Source: Planctomycetaceae bacterium (lineage in GTDB: Bacteria > Planctomycetota > Planctomycetia > Pirellulales > Pirellulaceae). Taken from it: a stretch of 59,807 bases of DNA. This document shows positions 35,170 through 44,174 of this stretch, one piece after another (position 1 is the stretch's first letter; each line of letters begins with the position of its first letter). The translations under genes were made by a program, and so were the position numbers. Where the stretch lies: assembly GCA_007694185.1 (NCBI GenBank), contig RECD01000180.1:1-59807 (forward strand), read 5' to 3'. The notes under the pieces were generated by a model, which was not told the origin of the DNA, made no database searches, and was given only the letters and a program-made list of their open reading frames with translations.

Positions 35170-35262
35170 GCCCATGCCTTTGTGAATGTTCCCGTCGTGC
35201 TATCGGGCCGCATGACAACCTTTGGCTGACAAGCCACCCGAATCCATGCCAGGAGAACCGTG

Positions 35263-36702
35263 ATGACCAGAGCCGCCATCAGCCGCCGTACCATGCTCCG
35301 GGGACTCGGAACCGTCTCGATCGGTCTGCCGTTCCTCGAAGAAATGCTCGCCACCCCCGCCGCGGCCCAATCGGCCACCGGTGTCCCGGTACGGGCGTTC
35401 AACGTCTTCTTCGGTTTGGGAATCCCTTCCCCGCTGCAAACAGAAGGTTTTGAGGGGGTGCTCGAACCGCTCAAGCCGTTGTCAGACAAGTTGCTGATCA
35501 TGCGGAACGTCGACCACGTCCGCGCGGATGAGCCGGGGATCAACGCTCACTACGACGGTTCCTCCGCCGCCTTCACCGCGGCCCCGCCCAACGGCACGGC
35601 ACGCGCCGGCGGCCCATCGCTCGATCAAGTGATCCGCCATCACCACTACCCCGACGGCTTGCCCCAAGGGATGGTCCCCGCCTTGGTCGCCGGTACCTAT
35701 TTCCGTCGCAACGACCGGCCGGTGCGTTACGTCCACAGTTTCAACCCGGACGGGACCGCCGCCGGAGCGATGCAGGAAAGCCCCCAGGCACTCTTTTCGC
35801 GGATCTTCGGGTCGACTGACGACACGGAACAGGCCGCCGACCCACGCCGTCAGAAACTCGATCGCAGCGTCCTCGATTCCGTCGTCGAACAGACGAAATT
35901 TTTTGCGGGCGATCGTTCACCGCTCGGCGCGACGTCGCGAGCCCGCCTGGCGGACCACCTCGACCGAGTTCGCGAATACGAGCAGCGGGCATTCGAAATG
36001 CAAAAGGTGATCGCCGAGCGATGTCAGTCACCGGGCACCCCGTCCGATTCGAAACTGATCCACGGCGACGAAGCCGATCCGGGTGGCGAAGGGATCGACA
36101 TCACGCTCGAGGAATTGACCGCCGAATGGCGACTGATGGCCGACCTTTACGCGTTGGCCATCCAATGCGACCGGGCCCGCTTCGGATCGCTGACGTTTTT
36201 GGCTGCCGGTGAGCGGATCCGTTTGACGGGGAAATACGAATACGACGGCCGCACGGTTTTCGAGTTCGATGACGCCGCCCATCGCAAGGCGACCGGCGCG
36301 AACGCTTGCAGTCACGAATGGTGGCACGCCTTCCGCGAGGACAAGAAGAACGAGCAGTTGCGGGCGCACGCGCACATGAAGATGCGTGAGGTCGCCTATT
36401 TCCTCCAGCGGCTCGACGGCAAGGACTCGGTCGAAGCCAACGGCAAGACGCTCTTGGAAAACTCGCTGATCACGATCTCGACCGAATCGGGCGACGGGCG
36501 GCACAACGACGTCAAGCGGGAATTGTCTGGGATCTTCCACGCCGTGACGGGCGCCGGAGGCCGGTTTAAGACCGGCCAGATCATGGACGTCGGCGCCGAG
36601 GGGATCGACGTCTACAACACCGCGTTAGCCGCCCTGGACGTAGCCGGAAGGATCGGCCCCAACAACCGTCAAATGCAAATGGTCGACAAGATCCGAACCT
36701 GA
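35263..36702 (+). CDS. Tat-exported DUF1552 protein (second copy)
   Basis: A 479-residue DUF1552 protein with a Tat signal (ISRRTMLRGLGTVSIGLPFLEE). Body features resemble the 16716-18095 protein: LGIPSPLQTEGFEGV, the heavily His-bearing SHEWWHAFREDKKNEQ, and LITISTESGDGRHNDVK. ATG 35263 is preferred to the adjacent in-frame GTG (35260); AGGAG is at 35251-35255. It lies 93 bp after the split PSD/LamG gene and ends with a hairpin terminator. The partner pairing matches the 14.1-18.1 kb operon. Function is unknown. Confidence 0.9.
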   Translation: MTRAAISRRTMLRGLGTVSIGLPFLEEMLATPAAAQSATGVPVRAFNVFFGLGIPSPLQTEGFEGVLEPLKPLSDKLLIMRNVDHVRADEPGINAHYDGSSAAFTAAPPNGTARAGGPSLDQVIRHHHYPDGLPQGMVPALVAGTYFRRNDRPVRYVHSFNPDGTAAGAMQESPQALFSRIFGSTDDTEQAADPRRQKLDRSVLDSVVEQTKFFAGDRSPLGATSRARLADHLDRVREYEQRAFEMQKVIAERCQSPGTPSDSKLIHGDEADPGGEGIDITLEELTAEWRLMADLYALAIQCDRARFGSLTFLAAGERIRLTGKYEYDGRTVFEFDDAAHRKATGANACSHEWWHAFREDKKNEQLRAHAHMKMREVAYFLQRLDGKDSVEANGKTLLENSLITISTESGDGRHNDVKRELSGIFHAVTGAGGRFKTGQIMDVGAEGIDVYNTALAALDVAGRIGPNNRQMQMVDKIRT

Positions 36703-36744
36703 CCCGAACCCCAAACCCGCCGCATCCGCGTCACAAGCCTCCCC

Positions 36745-36769
36745 ACGGCCCAGGTTCCCCCTGGGCCGT
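36745..36769 (+). terminator. hairpin terminator of the 31.7-36.7 kb operon
   Basis: ACGGCCCAG (36745-36753) and CTGGGCCGT (36761-36769) form a perfect 9-bp stem with a 7-nt loop, followed by TTTGCGTTC. It lies 42 bases past the DUF1552 stop. The T-tract is short but the stem is strong. Confidence 0.6.
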
Positions 36770-36777
36770 TTGCGTTC

Positions 36778-36890
36778 GGAACGCCGGAAGGTGCCACCGG
36801 AACGCCGGAAGGTGCCACCCACTTTTCGCCCCGTCGGAAGGTGCCACCCACTTTTCGTCCGCCATCTTCCGATCCTAGGTGGGTGGCACG
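36778..36890. repeat. short tandem/inverted repeat cluster upstream of proA
   Basis: GGAACGCCGGAAGGTGCCAC occurs twice in tandem from 36778 and 36799; CGGAAGGTGCCACCC recurs at 36835-36849. CCACTTTTCG is shared by the second and third copies. GTGGGTGGCAC at 36880-36890 is the exact inverse of GTGCCACCCAC (36841-36851), so the cluster can fold into a hairpin. The repeated unit GGTGCCACC is a typical intergenic repeat element. Confidence 0.65.
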
Positions 36891-37014
36891 TTTCGATTGT
36901 TTCGATTGTGGGTGGCTCGTTTCGGGGGGCGTTTCGACATTGACCTCGGGAGGGGCAGCGGGGACACTTTGACTGAGAGAAAACGAGTGTTTGGAAAGGA
37001 TTGGTCGAATCGAG

Positions 37015-38289
37015 ATGAACGCAACGAACAATGGCGGATTGGCGGCGGCTTGCCGGAAGCTGGGGCTCGCCGCGAAGGCGGCAGCGGGCGATCTGGCATC
37101 TTTGGATACCGAAATCAAGAACGCGTGGCTGCTTCGGTCTGCCGAGCGGTTGATCGCGTCGACGGACGAAATCATCACGGCCAATCGGGCCGATTTGGCC
37201 GCAGCGCCAGGGTATGGTTTGACCGCCGCGGCGATCGACCGACTGCGGTTGGATGCGGACCGGATCGAAGGGATCGCGGCGGGCATCCGACAGATTGCGG
37301 CCCTGCCGGACCCGATCGGCGCGGTGCTGGAGGGCTTCACGCGGCCGGGCGGGCTGCAGATCGTCAAACGCCGCGTCCCCTTGGGGGTGGTCTTTTTCAT
37401 CTACGAAAGTCGCCCGAACGTAACGGCGGATGCTGCGGCGATCTGCGTGAAGAGCGGCAACGCCGTGATCCTCCGAGGGGGCAAAGAAGCGCTGCACAGC
37501 AGCCTCAAATTGGTCGAATTGATCCAGCAGGTGGGTCAGGAACTGGGAGTACCTGCCGGGGCGGTGCAGTTGGTTCCGACGACCGACCGGGAGGCGGTGG
37601 GTCATTTCTTGCAAATGAACGACCTGATCGACGTCACGATCCCGCGTGGCGGGGAATCGTTGATCCGCCGGGTCGCGGCGGAAGCGAAGATGCCCGTGAT
37701 CAAGCATTTCGATGGCAATTGCCACGTCTACGTCGACGAGTCGGCCGACTTGGTGATGGCGATCCGCGTGCTGGTGAATGCCAAATGCCAACGCATGGGG
37801 GTCTGCAACGCCTGCGAGTCGTTATTGGTCCACCGCGAGGTCGCGTCCGAGTTCTTACCCCGGGCCGCCACGGCGCTGCGGGAACAGGGGATCGAACTGC
37901 GGGTCGATGCCCGAGCTGCGGCGTCGATCCCGGACGGGGTGCCTGCGACCGAAGCCGATTTTTCGGCCGAGTTCCTCGGTCCGATCCTGTCGATCGCGGT
38001 CGTCGATTCGCTTCGCGAGGCGTGTGACCACATCAACCGTTACGGGTCGCATCACACCGATGCGATCATCACGCGGTGCCTGCGGGCTGCGGACGAGTTC
38101 ACACAGCGAGTCGACAGCAGCGCGGTGATGGTCAACGCCAGCACCCGCTTCAACGATGGCGGCGTCTTCGGCTTGGGGGCAGAGATCGGCATTTCCACTG
38201 ACAAGTTCCATGCCCGCGGCCCTTGCGGGTTGAAGGAGCTGACCAGCTACAAATACATCGTCCGGGGCGACGGGCACATCCGCACTTGA
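37015..38289 (+). CDS. proA: gamma-glutamyl-phosphate reductase
   Basis: A 424-residue aldehyde-dehydrogenase-superfamily enzyme that reduces gamma-glutamyl phosphate with NADPH in proline synthesis. Diagnostic ProA motifs are visible: [17 protein letters not shown] (NADPH binding), [14 protein letters not shown], catalytic Cys in [33 protein letters not shown] and the [15 protein letters not shown] signature near the C-terminus. Start ATG 37015 (MNATNNGG); an in-frame TTG at 36991 is an alternative. The partner proB is not in the window. It is followed 20 bp later by fliM. Confidence 0.96.
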   Translation: MNATNNGGLAAACRKLGLAAKAAAGDLASLDTEIKNAWLLRSAERLIASTDEIITANRADLAAAPGYGLTAAAIDRLRLDADRIEGIAAGIRQIAALPDPIGAVLEGFTRPGGLQIVKRRVPLGVVFFIYESRPNVTADAAAICVKSGNAVILRGGKEALHSSLKLVELIQQVGQELGVPAGAVQLVPTTDREAVGHFLQMNDLIDVTIPRGGESLIRRVAAEAKMPVIKHFDGNCHVYVDESADLVMAIRVLVNAKCQRMGVCNACESLLVHREVASEFLPRAATALREQGIELRVDARAAASIPDGVPATEADFSAEFLGPILSIAVVDSLREACDHINRYGSHHTDAIITRCLRAADEFTQRVDSSAVMVNASTRFNDGGVFGLGAEIGISTDKFHARGPCGLKELTSYKYIVRGDGHIRT

Positions 38290-38309
38290 TCGGGAATGGA
38301 GGCCACCGC

Positions 38310-39437
38310 ATGCCGGAAGACGAACACGCGAAGAGTCAGATCGACAGTTTGATCCGGGCCATGGGACGTGAAGTACGGCTGGAGGGGGCTTCGGAATCGG
38401 GTGAGCACGACCCGGTCGGGCCACGTGCCTCGGGAGAGCACGCTGCGGGGCCGGCGTCGAACTTGAGCCGTGCCAAGCCCGTAAACGCTGGGGCGGCGGC
38501 GTCGGGCTCGGTTTCGAACGACGGGGACACGGCGCGCGATTCTGCGGAACGGTTTGATGCTCGCGTTTGGGAAGTCGAACCCGGTTGGGCAGAGGGGCTG
38601 GGGGCGTGGTGCGAAGCGATCGCGACGGAGTGGGCAGCGGCGGCGTCACCCCGGCTGCGGATGCCGATCGAAATCACGGTCCGCCCGGCCCAAGCGATGG
38701 CCTGCCGCGATTTGGTCGCGACGCTCGAATCCCCAGGCTGCTTTCATCTGCTGCGGCTTGATCCGCCGGCCGGCCCTTGGCTGATCGAAATCCAGCGGTC
38801 GTTGGCTGAAGGCATGATCGACCGGATGCTAGGCGGTGATGCCGAGCCCGGGCCGGCTGACGGGCGGCCGCTGACCGACATCGAGGTTCGGTTGGTCGCG
38901 AGGTTGGTTGGCGATTGGTTGCCGGGGTTGGCCCGTGGTTGGCGTCGGGTGGGCGAAACGGAGGTCCACATTCGTCGGTTTGAAAGAGACCCGCGGCGGT
39001 TATCGCTGGGCGATTGGGACGCCGCGGTGACGGTGCTGTCGATGGACTGTTCGTTGGCAAACCTGAGCGGCAGGGTCCGTTTGGTGTTGCCGATCGCTCC
39101 TGATGACCCACGTCTGGCCAAGCTGATCGAGACGCCGGGGGGCGAGCGGTCGAATTCGGCTCCCGACTCGAGCGGCGCTCTTGCCGAGATGGAGGCCGGG
39201 CGAGAACTCGAAGGAGAACGGGCGCGGGCGGAAGTGGAGTTGGTAGTGACGTTGGCGACGTCCCGGATTCACACTCGCGACCTGCTCGATCTGGAAGTCG
39301 GTGACCTGATCACGACGGAGCAAGACGAGTCCGCAGCCCTCGAGCTGGCGTTGCAGGGCGTTCCCAAGTTTCGGGTGCGGCCTGGGGCTCTGCGAGAGAT
39401 GAAGGCGATCCGGATCGAAGGACCGATCTCGGAGTGA
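38310..39437 (+). CDS. fliM: flagellar motor switch protein FliM-like
   Basis: A 375-residue protein. Near the N-terminus is SQIDSLI (residues 9-15), a variant of the FliM CheY-binding LSQxEIDALL helix. The central domain (about 120-265: ITVRPAQAMACRDLVATLES, IDRMLGGDAEPG, DIEVRLVARLVGDWL) is the CheC-like FliM middle domain, and the C-terminal ~75 residues (RIHTRDLLDLEVGDLI, GVPKFRVRPGALREMKAIRI) are the SpoA domain that binds FliN. FliM transmits CheY-P to rotor reversal. ATG 38310 has GGAGG eight bases upstream. It is isolated from other flagellar genes. Confidence 0.9.
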   Translation: MPEDEHAKSQIDSLIRAMGREVRLEGASESGEHDPVGPRASGEHAAGPASNLSRAKPVNAGAAASGSVSNDGDTARDSAERFDARVWEVEPGWAEGLGAWCEAIATEWAAAASPRLRMPIEITVRPAQAMACRDLVATLESPGCFHLLRLDPPAGPWLIEIQRSLAEGMIDRMLGGDAEPGPADGRPLTDIEVRLVARLVGDWLPGLARGWRRVGETEVHIRRFERDPRRLSLGDWDAAVTVLSMDCSLANLSGRVRLVLPIAPDDPRLAKLIETPGGERSNSAPDSSGALAEMEAGRELEGERARAEVELVVTLATSRIHTRDLLDLEVGDLITTEQDESAALELALQGVPKFRVRPGALREMKAIRIEGPISE

Positions 39438-39459
39438 CCGTCCGTCACCTCGGTCGCGT

Positions 39460-40308
39460 TCATTCCGCCACGAAGGGCTCCGCTTCGACCTCGGGCAACG
39501 GGCTGTCGTCACGAGCCAAAAACATCAGGTGTTGCCAGGGCAAATCGTTGTATTCACGAACGAGCTTGAAGCCGTTGGCTTGATATTCCCGCAGGATTTG
39601 GTCTTTGGACATCTTGTGAAGCGGCTTGATCGGAACCCGCGGGTCTTCCTCGCGGTATTCCAGCAGGGCGACGACGCCTTCGGGCGCGAGCGAGCGACGG
39701 ATTTCCCATAGCATCGATTCGGGATGTGAGAATTCGTGATAGACGTCGACCATCAGGACCAGATCGAGTTTTTCGTCTGCCGGTAGTCGTGGGTTATCGA
39801 CGTCGCCCAAGATCGGCTTGACGTTGCCGAGCCGCCGAGCCGCGGCGCGGGCTTTGAGCTGTTGCAGCATTTCGATTTGGATATCGACGGCGTAGACAAC
39901 GCCCTGTGGGCCGACCTCACGCGCCAAAGGGAGCGTCCAATAGCCGTTGCCGCACCCGAGGTCGCAGACCTTCATGCCTGGCTGAAGCCTCAATTGCTTG
40001 AGCGCCCGAGAGGCGTTTTCCTCCAGGTCCCGCTCGGGTCTCACCAACCAGGCTGCCCCCAAGTGGCTCATCGGTTCCGCCAGGATGCGGCCCAAATACT
40101 CCTGTCGAGCCGGTTCATCCGGCTTGGGCCGGTCTGCCTGGGCGGCAGGTGCCTGGGCGGCAGGGGACGAAGGGCTCGCCGCGTCCGCGGTGGGTTGAGT
40201 CTCCGGCGGTCGGGTGTCCTGCGCGATGCCGGCGGGTACTCCGCAGACGCCGCCGATGAACCCGACCAACAGCAGCGCCGAGAGGGCATGGCGTGTGGAT
40301 GCGGTCAT
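39460..40308 (-). CDS. predicted exported class I SAM-dependent methyltransferase-like protein
   Basis: A 282-residue protein with a clear Sec signal peptide (1-30, ending PAGIAQD) and a Pro/Ala-rich linker (30-72). The body has a Rossmann methyltransferase fold: motif I VCDLGCGNGYW, a following acidic residue (VYAVDIQ), motif IV LDLVLMVDVYHEF. Homologues with this MSHLGAAWLVRPERDLEENA start are common in planctomycetes. Export of a SAM enzyme is odd, since SAM is cytoplasmic. It lies downstream of the Minf_1886 gene on the same strand (40 bp). Confidence 0.75.
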   Translation of the reverse strand: MTASTRHALSALLLVGFIGGVCGVPAGIAQDTRPPETQPTADAASPSSPAAQAPAAQADRPKPDEPARQEYLGRILAEPMSHLGAAWLVRPERDLEENASRALKQLRLQPGMKVCDLGCGNGYWTLPLAREVGPQGVVYAVDIQIEMLQQLKARAAARRLGNVKPILGDVDNPRLPADEKLDLVLMVDVYHEFSHPESMLWEIRRSLAPEGVVALLEYREEDPRVPIKPLHKMSKDQILREYQANGFKLVREYNDLPWQHLMFLARDDSPLPEVEAEPFVAE

Positions 40309-40348
40309 GGGCTTACTCGGTCGCTGGCGGAGGAAAGGTTGCCGCGAA

Positions 40349-40810
40349 TCAGCTCGCGTTTTCGGAAGTTACCGATTCGAAGACCGGTTCGAAGGCAGAA
40401 TCAAACGCGTAGACGTCATCGAAATCCTCGCGTCGATCGGCTTCGCTTTTCCGCATCTGTTCGATCCGGATCAGGTTGTACACGATCTCGCCGAAGTCGC
40501 CGGTGGAGCGAACACCCCAGCTATCGAGGACCATGCCGGCGAGGTAACCGTACTGTTGCAGCCCGTACCGCCGGCAGGCTTCGCACAGTTGTTGCCCCGA
40601 GATGTGGCGTCCGACCATCGGCCGTGGCGAGTCGTCCGGGTCGCCGGACAATGACTCGGTCGGTGGGGGCACCGTCGATGCCTCCGGCCAACACTGGGGC
40701 ATCTGTTCCTGAGCGAACGCCAGGGCTTCGCGAACGAACTGGTAGGCTTCGAACTTGTACCTTGGGTCTTGCTGGAGCAAGTAATACATCGCCTGAACGG
40801 CCGGATTCAT
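40349..40810 (-). CDS. Minf_1886-family conserved protein
   Basis: A 153-residue protein of the planctomycete/verrucomicrobial family modelled as TIGR04138. Recognisable stretches are MNPAVQAMYYLLQQDPRYKF, FVREALAFAQEQM, ISGQQLCEACRRYGLQQYGY and STGDFGEIVYNLIRI. No catalytic motif, signal or membrane segment is seen, and the function of the family is unknown to me. GGAG lies about 12 bases before the ATG. The gene sits 176 bp after the ricT-like gene and 40 bp before the methyltransferase-like gene on the same strand. Confidence 0.85.
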   Translation of the reverse strand: MNPAVQAMYYLLQQDPRYKFEAYQFVREALAFAQEQMPQCWPEASTVPPPTESLSGDPDDSPRPMVGRHISGQQLCEACRRYGLQQYGYLAGMVLDSWGVRSTGDFGEIVYNLIRIEQMRKSEADRREDFDDVYAFDSAFEPVFESVTSENAS

Positions 40811-40986
40811 GATCCCGGTAACTCCTGATCGGAAAAGCCATGTTGCGGTCTGGACCGAACCGATCCCATGCGTCGAACCGACGGGGAGAGCATGGTGCTG
40901 CGTCGGACGATTCTCATCTTAACCGATATCGCCTCGAAGAGGGTGGATTGGCAAACTGCCGAAACGGACGTGGACGGGAAGCTCGA

Positions 40987-41988
40987 TCAGTGTTTCGCTG
41001 TAGAAGACGGTTTGCCGCCACGGCGGGTAACCGCCAAGACTTGCTCAGCGGAAATCAAGATCCTGCGATCGTCTTCGGTTTGCACCAAGATCTGTTGGGC
41101 CATCAATTCCTGAGCCAGCACCGTGGCGGCGCCGTCGGCGGTCACGATCCGGCTACCGACCGGCGGCAGTTGTTCCTGCCATTGTTCATAATTGTCGAAC
41201 TCGTACCGGAGGCAGCATTTGAGTCTGCCGCAGCGACCGGAGATCTTGGACGGGTCGAGTGTCGCCTTCTGGAGCTTGGCCATCCGCATCGAGACCGGTG
41301 GCATCTTCGACAGGTGGGTATTGCAGCAGACCGTCTTGCCACAGTCCCCGTAATCGGCGAGCAGCTTGGCCTCGTCACGAACCCCGATTTGGCGCAATTC
41401 GATCCGAGTCTGGAGTTCGCGGGCGAGTTCCCGGACCAGGGCACGGAAGTCGACGCGATTTTCGGCGACGAAATAGAACAGGATGCGTTCGCCTCCCAAC
41501 AGCCGCTCGACGTCGACCACCTGCATCGCCAGCCCGAGTTGTTTGACCCGGTCGCGGATCAATCGGAGGTCCTCTGCGGTCTTTGCGAGTTGGATCGCCC
41601 ATTGGCTCTCGTCATCAGCTGACATCGCCCGCAGGATCTTGCCGCCGACCGGTTCTTCGAGCTGTTCGACCGCCGCCGAGGTCGCTTCACACAGCACCAC
41701 GCCAAACTCTGTCCCGCGGTCGGTACGGGCGACGATGCGATCGCCATAACCGTGACGCCTGCGAGCAGACATCACGGCGAGGGTTCGCAGGGCACCGGTG
41801 CGAACGACGAACTCGAAGTGATCGGACGCGGCCGACGGAGGCGGCACTGGGGACCGGGTCGCAGACGCCGCGTCGGACGAGGGGTTCACGGACGAGGTGG
41901 TCGTGATCGAGGGATCGACGTGAGCGGGGTCACCCGGATGCGACTTGACGGACGGTTCCGAGGGTTCGGGGCGTGGCGGTTCGGTCAT
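40987..41988 (-). CDS. PSP1-domain protein, RicT (YaaT)-like
   Basis: A 333-residue PSP1 C-terminal domain protein. After a 60-residue Ser/Pro-rich leader the conserved PSP1 body starts at FEFVVRTGALRTLAV. A Cys-rich set, DYGDCGKTVCCNTHL followed by SGRCGRLKCCLRYE, matches the RicT cysteines that help hold an iron-sulfur cluster in the B. subtilis RicAFT complex (linked to RNase Y activity). RicA and RicF are not in the window. It begins seven bases after fusA on the minus strand, suggesting co-transcription with translation genes. The start is ATG 41988. Confidence 0.88.
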   Translation of the reverse strand: MTEPPRPEPSEPSVKSHPGDPAHVDPSITTTSSVNPSSDAASATRSPVPPPSAASDHFEFVVRTGALRTLAVMSARRRHGYGDRIVARTDRGTEFGVVLCEATSAAVEQLEEPVGGKILRAMSADDESQWAIQLAKTAEDLRLIRDRVKQLGLAMQVVDVERLLGGERILFYFVAENRVDFRALVRELARELQTRIELRQIGVRDEAKLLADYGDCGKTVCCNTHLSKMPPVSMRMAKLQKATLDPSKISGRCGRLKCCLRYEFDNYEQWQEQLPPVGSRIVTADGAATVLAQELMAQQILVQTEDDRRILISAEQVLAVTRRGGKPSSTAKH

Positions 41989-41995
41989 CGGTCGG

Positions 41996-44092
41996 TCACG
42001 AATAGGAGAAGGCGGCGGCGTCCTCTCGCGGGGCGGGCTGATATCCGGAGGGTTCCATGCTGCCGCTGGCTCGCCCTTGGCTGAGGCTGCGGATGGCGCT
42101 GCTGTAGCCGAAAAGTTCCTTCAGCGGCGCGTGAGCCGTGATCACCGTCAACTGACCACGGCTCTCGGTTTTAGCGACGATCCCTCGGCGTTGGAGCAAA
42201 TCGCCAACGATTTCGCCCATGTAGGCCTCGGGCGTCGTCACTTCCATCCGCATCACCGGTTCCAGCAGAACCGGGGTGGCCTTGTCGATCGCCTTATCGA
42301 AGGCGTCTCCGGCTGCGATCCGAAACGCGACCTCATCGCTCCCCTCCTCGTGGGCTTCGCCGTCGAGCATCTCGATCCGCAGCCCGGTCAGCGGGAATCC
42401 GGCCACCACCCCGCCCCCTTCGGCACGTTGAGACAATTCTTGCAGGGCGGCGGCTCGCAGCAGCGGTGGCAGGGCCGAATCGGCGGGAACGCGGTCGCGA
42501 ACTTCGACCGGCGCCGAAACGTTGTCCAACGGTGAGGCTCGGACCTTCAGCCGTGCGAACATGTGGTGCGTGCCGAGATGGCGGTTGCACTGCCCGACGA
42601 CTTCGGCGCTCGATTCGATCGTTTCACGGTAATTCACTCGAGGCTTATAGAATTTGACCTTCAAGCCGAAATCTCGGGTCAGTCGGTGCTGGATCACCTC
42701 CAGGTGCAATTCGCCCATGCCGCTGATCAGGGTCTGGCCCAATTCTTCGTTCTCGACCGCGCGGAAGGTGGGGTCCTGCCGCTTGATCATCTCGAGCGTT
42801 TCCTGCAACTTCTTCCGATCTGCCGTGTTCTCGGGCTCGATCGCCATCGACAACACCGCCTCGGCAAACCGGATGCTTGGCAATTCGAGCTGTTCCTTCG
42901 TGTCGCAGAGGGTGTCACCGGTGATCGCCACGCGGGGGCCGATCACGCAGCAGATGTCACCCGCACGGACCGTCTCGATCTGACCGTCCCGCTCCTTTTT
43001 GCTGGCGTGAATCTGCCACAGTTGGGCGACGTTTTCCTTGACGTCCCGATTCGGGCAAGCGACCCGGGAGTTTTGCGACAAGGTGCCGCTGTACAGGCGA
43101 ATCCAATAGTTATCGCCGGTTTTGGCGGGCAAAATCTTGAAAACGAGGGCGCAAAAGGGAGCCTTGTCGTCGGGGGCTCGCGACAGCTTGCGATCGCGAT
43201 TTCGCGGATCGAACCCTTCGACGGGCGGCCGGTCGAGCGGGCTGGGGAGAAAGTCATTGACTCCGGTGAGCAGCGGTTGGACGCCGAGACCATGCAGGGC
43301 CGAACCGCAAAAGACCGGCTGGATTTCGCGGCTCAAGGTCCCCTTGCGGAGCGTCGCCAGGATCAGGTCCCGCGGGATCGGTTGATCCTCCAACGCCAAA
43401 GTCGCGGCCTCTTCGCTCAGCTCGTAAACGGCTTCCAGCAGTTGTTCCCGCCACAGCAGCGCGTCGTCCTGATAACGCTCGGGGATCTCCACGACGTTGA
43501 CCACTTTGCCGTCGGTCGCCGGGTCAAACTCGATCCATTTCATGTCGATCAGGTCGATCACGCCGGCGAACGGGTCGCTGGTGTGGGACGGCCCCGCCCC
43601 ACCGGGCAGTTGGACGGCCACGGGCCGACCGCCCAGTCGGGGGGCGATGTCGTTGAAGACGTCTTCGAAATTGGCCCCTTCTCGGTCCATTTTGTTGATG
43701 AAGACGATCCGCGGGACATCGTAGCGGTCCGCCTGCAGCCACACCGTTTCACTTTGCGCTTCGACCCCTTCGCGTGCCGAGAAGACGACCACGGCACCGT
43801 CGAGCACTCGCAGGCAGCGTTCGACTTCGGCGGTAAAATCGACGTGGCCCGGGGTGTCGATCAAGTTGATGTCGTGATCGCGCCAGCGGAACTTGACGCA
43901 GGCAGAGAAGATCGTGATCCCCCGTTCCTGTTCTTCCGGGTCGTCGTCGGTGTCGGTCGTGCCGTGATCGACACGACCGACGCGGTGCTTGGCTCCACTG
44001 ACATAGAGCATCCGCTCGGTGACCGTGGTCTTGCCCGCGTCGATGTGGGCGATGATCCCGATATTGCGGATACGTTCGATTTGGGTGGACAT
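41996..44092 (-). CDS. fusA: translation elongation factor G
   Basis: A 698-residue translocase GTPase. All five G motifs are visible: AHIDAGKTT, RGIT, DTPGH, NKMD and a late CGSA (CGSALHGLG). Domains II to V follow (GMGELHLEVI in domain III; RVNYRETI in IV). The switch I side differs from textbook EF-G: TDTDDDPEEQERGIT replaces the TMDWM..QE.ERGIT stretch, resembling the EF-G forms of spirochaetes/planctomycetes (spdEFG). ATG 44092 is used; the frame stays open upstream to 44143. It follows rpsG after 107 bases that contain a strong terminator, and precedes ricT by 7. Confidence 0.95.
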   Translation of the reverse strand: MSTQIERIRNIGIIAHIDAGKTTVTERMLYVSGAKHRVGRVDHGTTDTDDDPEEQERGITIFSACVKFRWRDHDINLIDTPGHVDFTAEVERCLRVLDGAVVVFSAREGVEAQSETVWLQADRYDVPRIVFINKMDREGANFEDVFNDIAPRLGGRPVAVQLPGGAGPSHTSDPFAGVIDLIDMKWIEFDPATDGKVVNVVEIPERYQDDALLWREQLLEAVYELSEEAATLALEDQPIPRDLILATLRKGTLSREIQPVFCGSALHGLGVQPLLTGVNDFLPSPLDRPPVEGFDPRNRDRKLSRAPDDKAPFCALVFKILPAKTGDNYWIRLYSGTLSQNSRVACPNRDVKENVAQLWQIHASKKERDGQIETVRAGDICCVIGPRVAITGDTLCDTKEQLELPSIRFAEAVLSMAIEPENTADRKKLQETLEMIKRQDPTFRAVENEELGQTLISGMGELHLEVIQHRLTRDFGLKVKFYKPRVNYRETIESSAEVVGQCNRHLGTHHMFARLKVRASPLDNVSAPVEVRDRVPADSALPPLLRAAALQELSQRAEGGGVVAGFPLTGLRIEMLDGEAHEEGSDEVAFRIAAGDAFDKAIDKATPVLLEPVMRMEVTTPEAYMGEIVGDLLQRRGIVAKTESRGQLTVITAHAPLKELFGYSSAIRSLSQGRASGSMEPSGYQPAPREDAAAFSYS

Positions 44093-44140
44093 GGGCTGGC
44101 CAATCGTTTCGCGGCAGCCTGCCGCTGCGGTCTGGGCAAA

Positions 44141-44174
44141 CAAAAACCGCGGTCGGATCGAGTCCGACCGCGGT
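44141..44174 (-). terminator. perfect intrinsic terminator between rpsG and fusA
   Basis: On the minus strand: ACCGCGGTCGGA (44174-44163), loop CTCGA, TCCGACCGCGGT (44157-44146), then TTTTG. The 12-bp perfect GC-rich stem with a short T-tract sits 25 bases past the rpsG stop and 50 bases before the fusA start. A second smaller stem (GCGGCA/TGCCGC, 44111-44125) lies between it and fusA. Confidence 0.9.

Noticed and set aside
37000-38000. Alternative-frame open reading opposite and inside proA
   Set aside because: Repeats the proA codon bias; ProA motifs are complete in the accepted frame.
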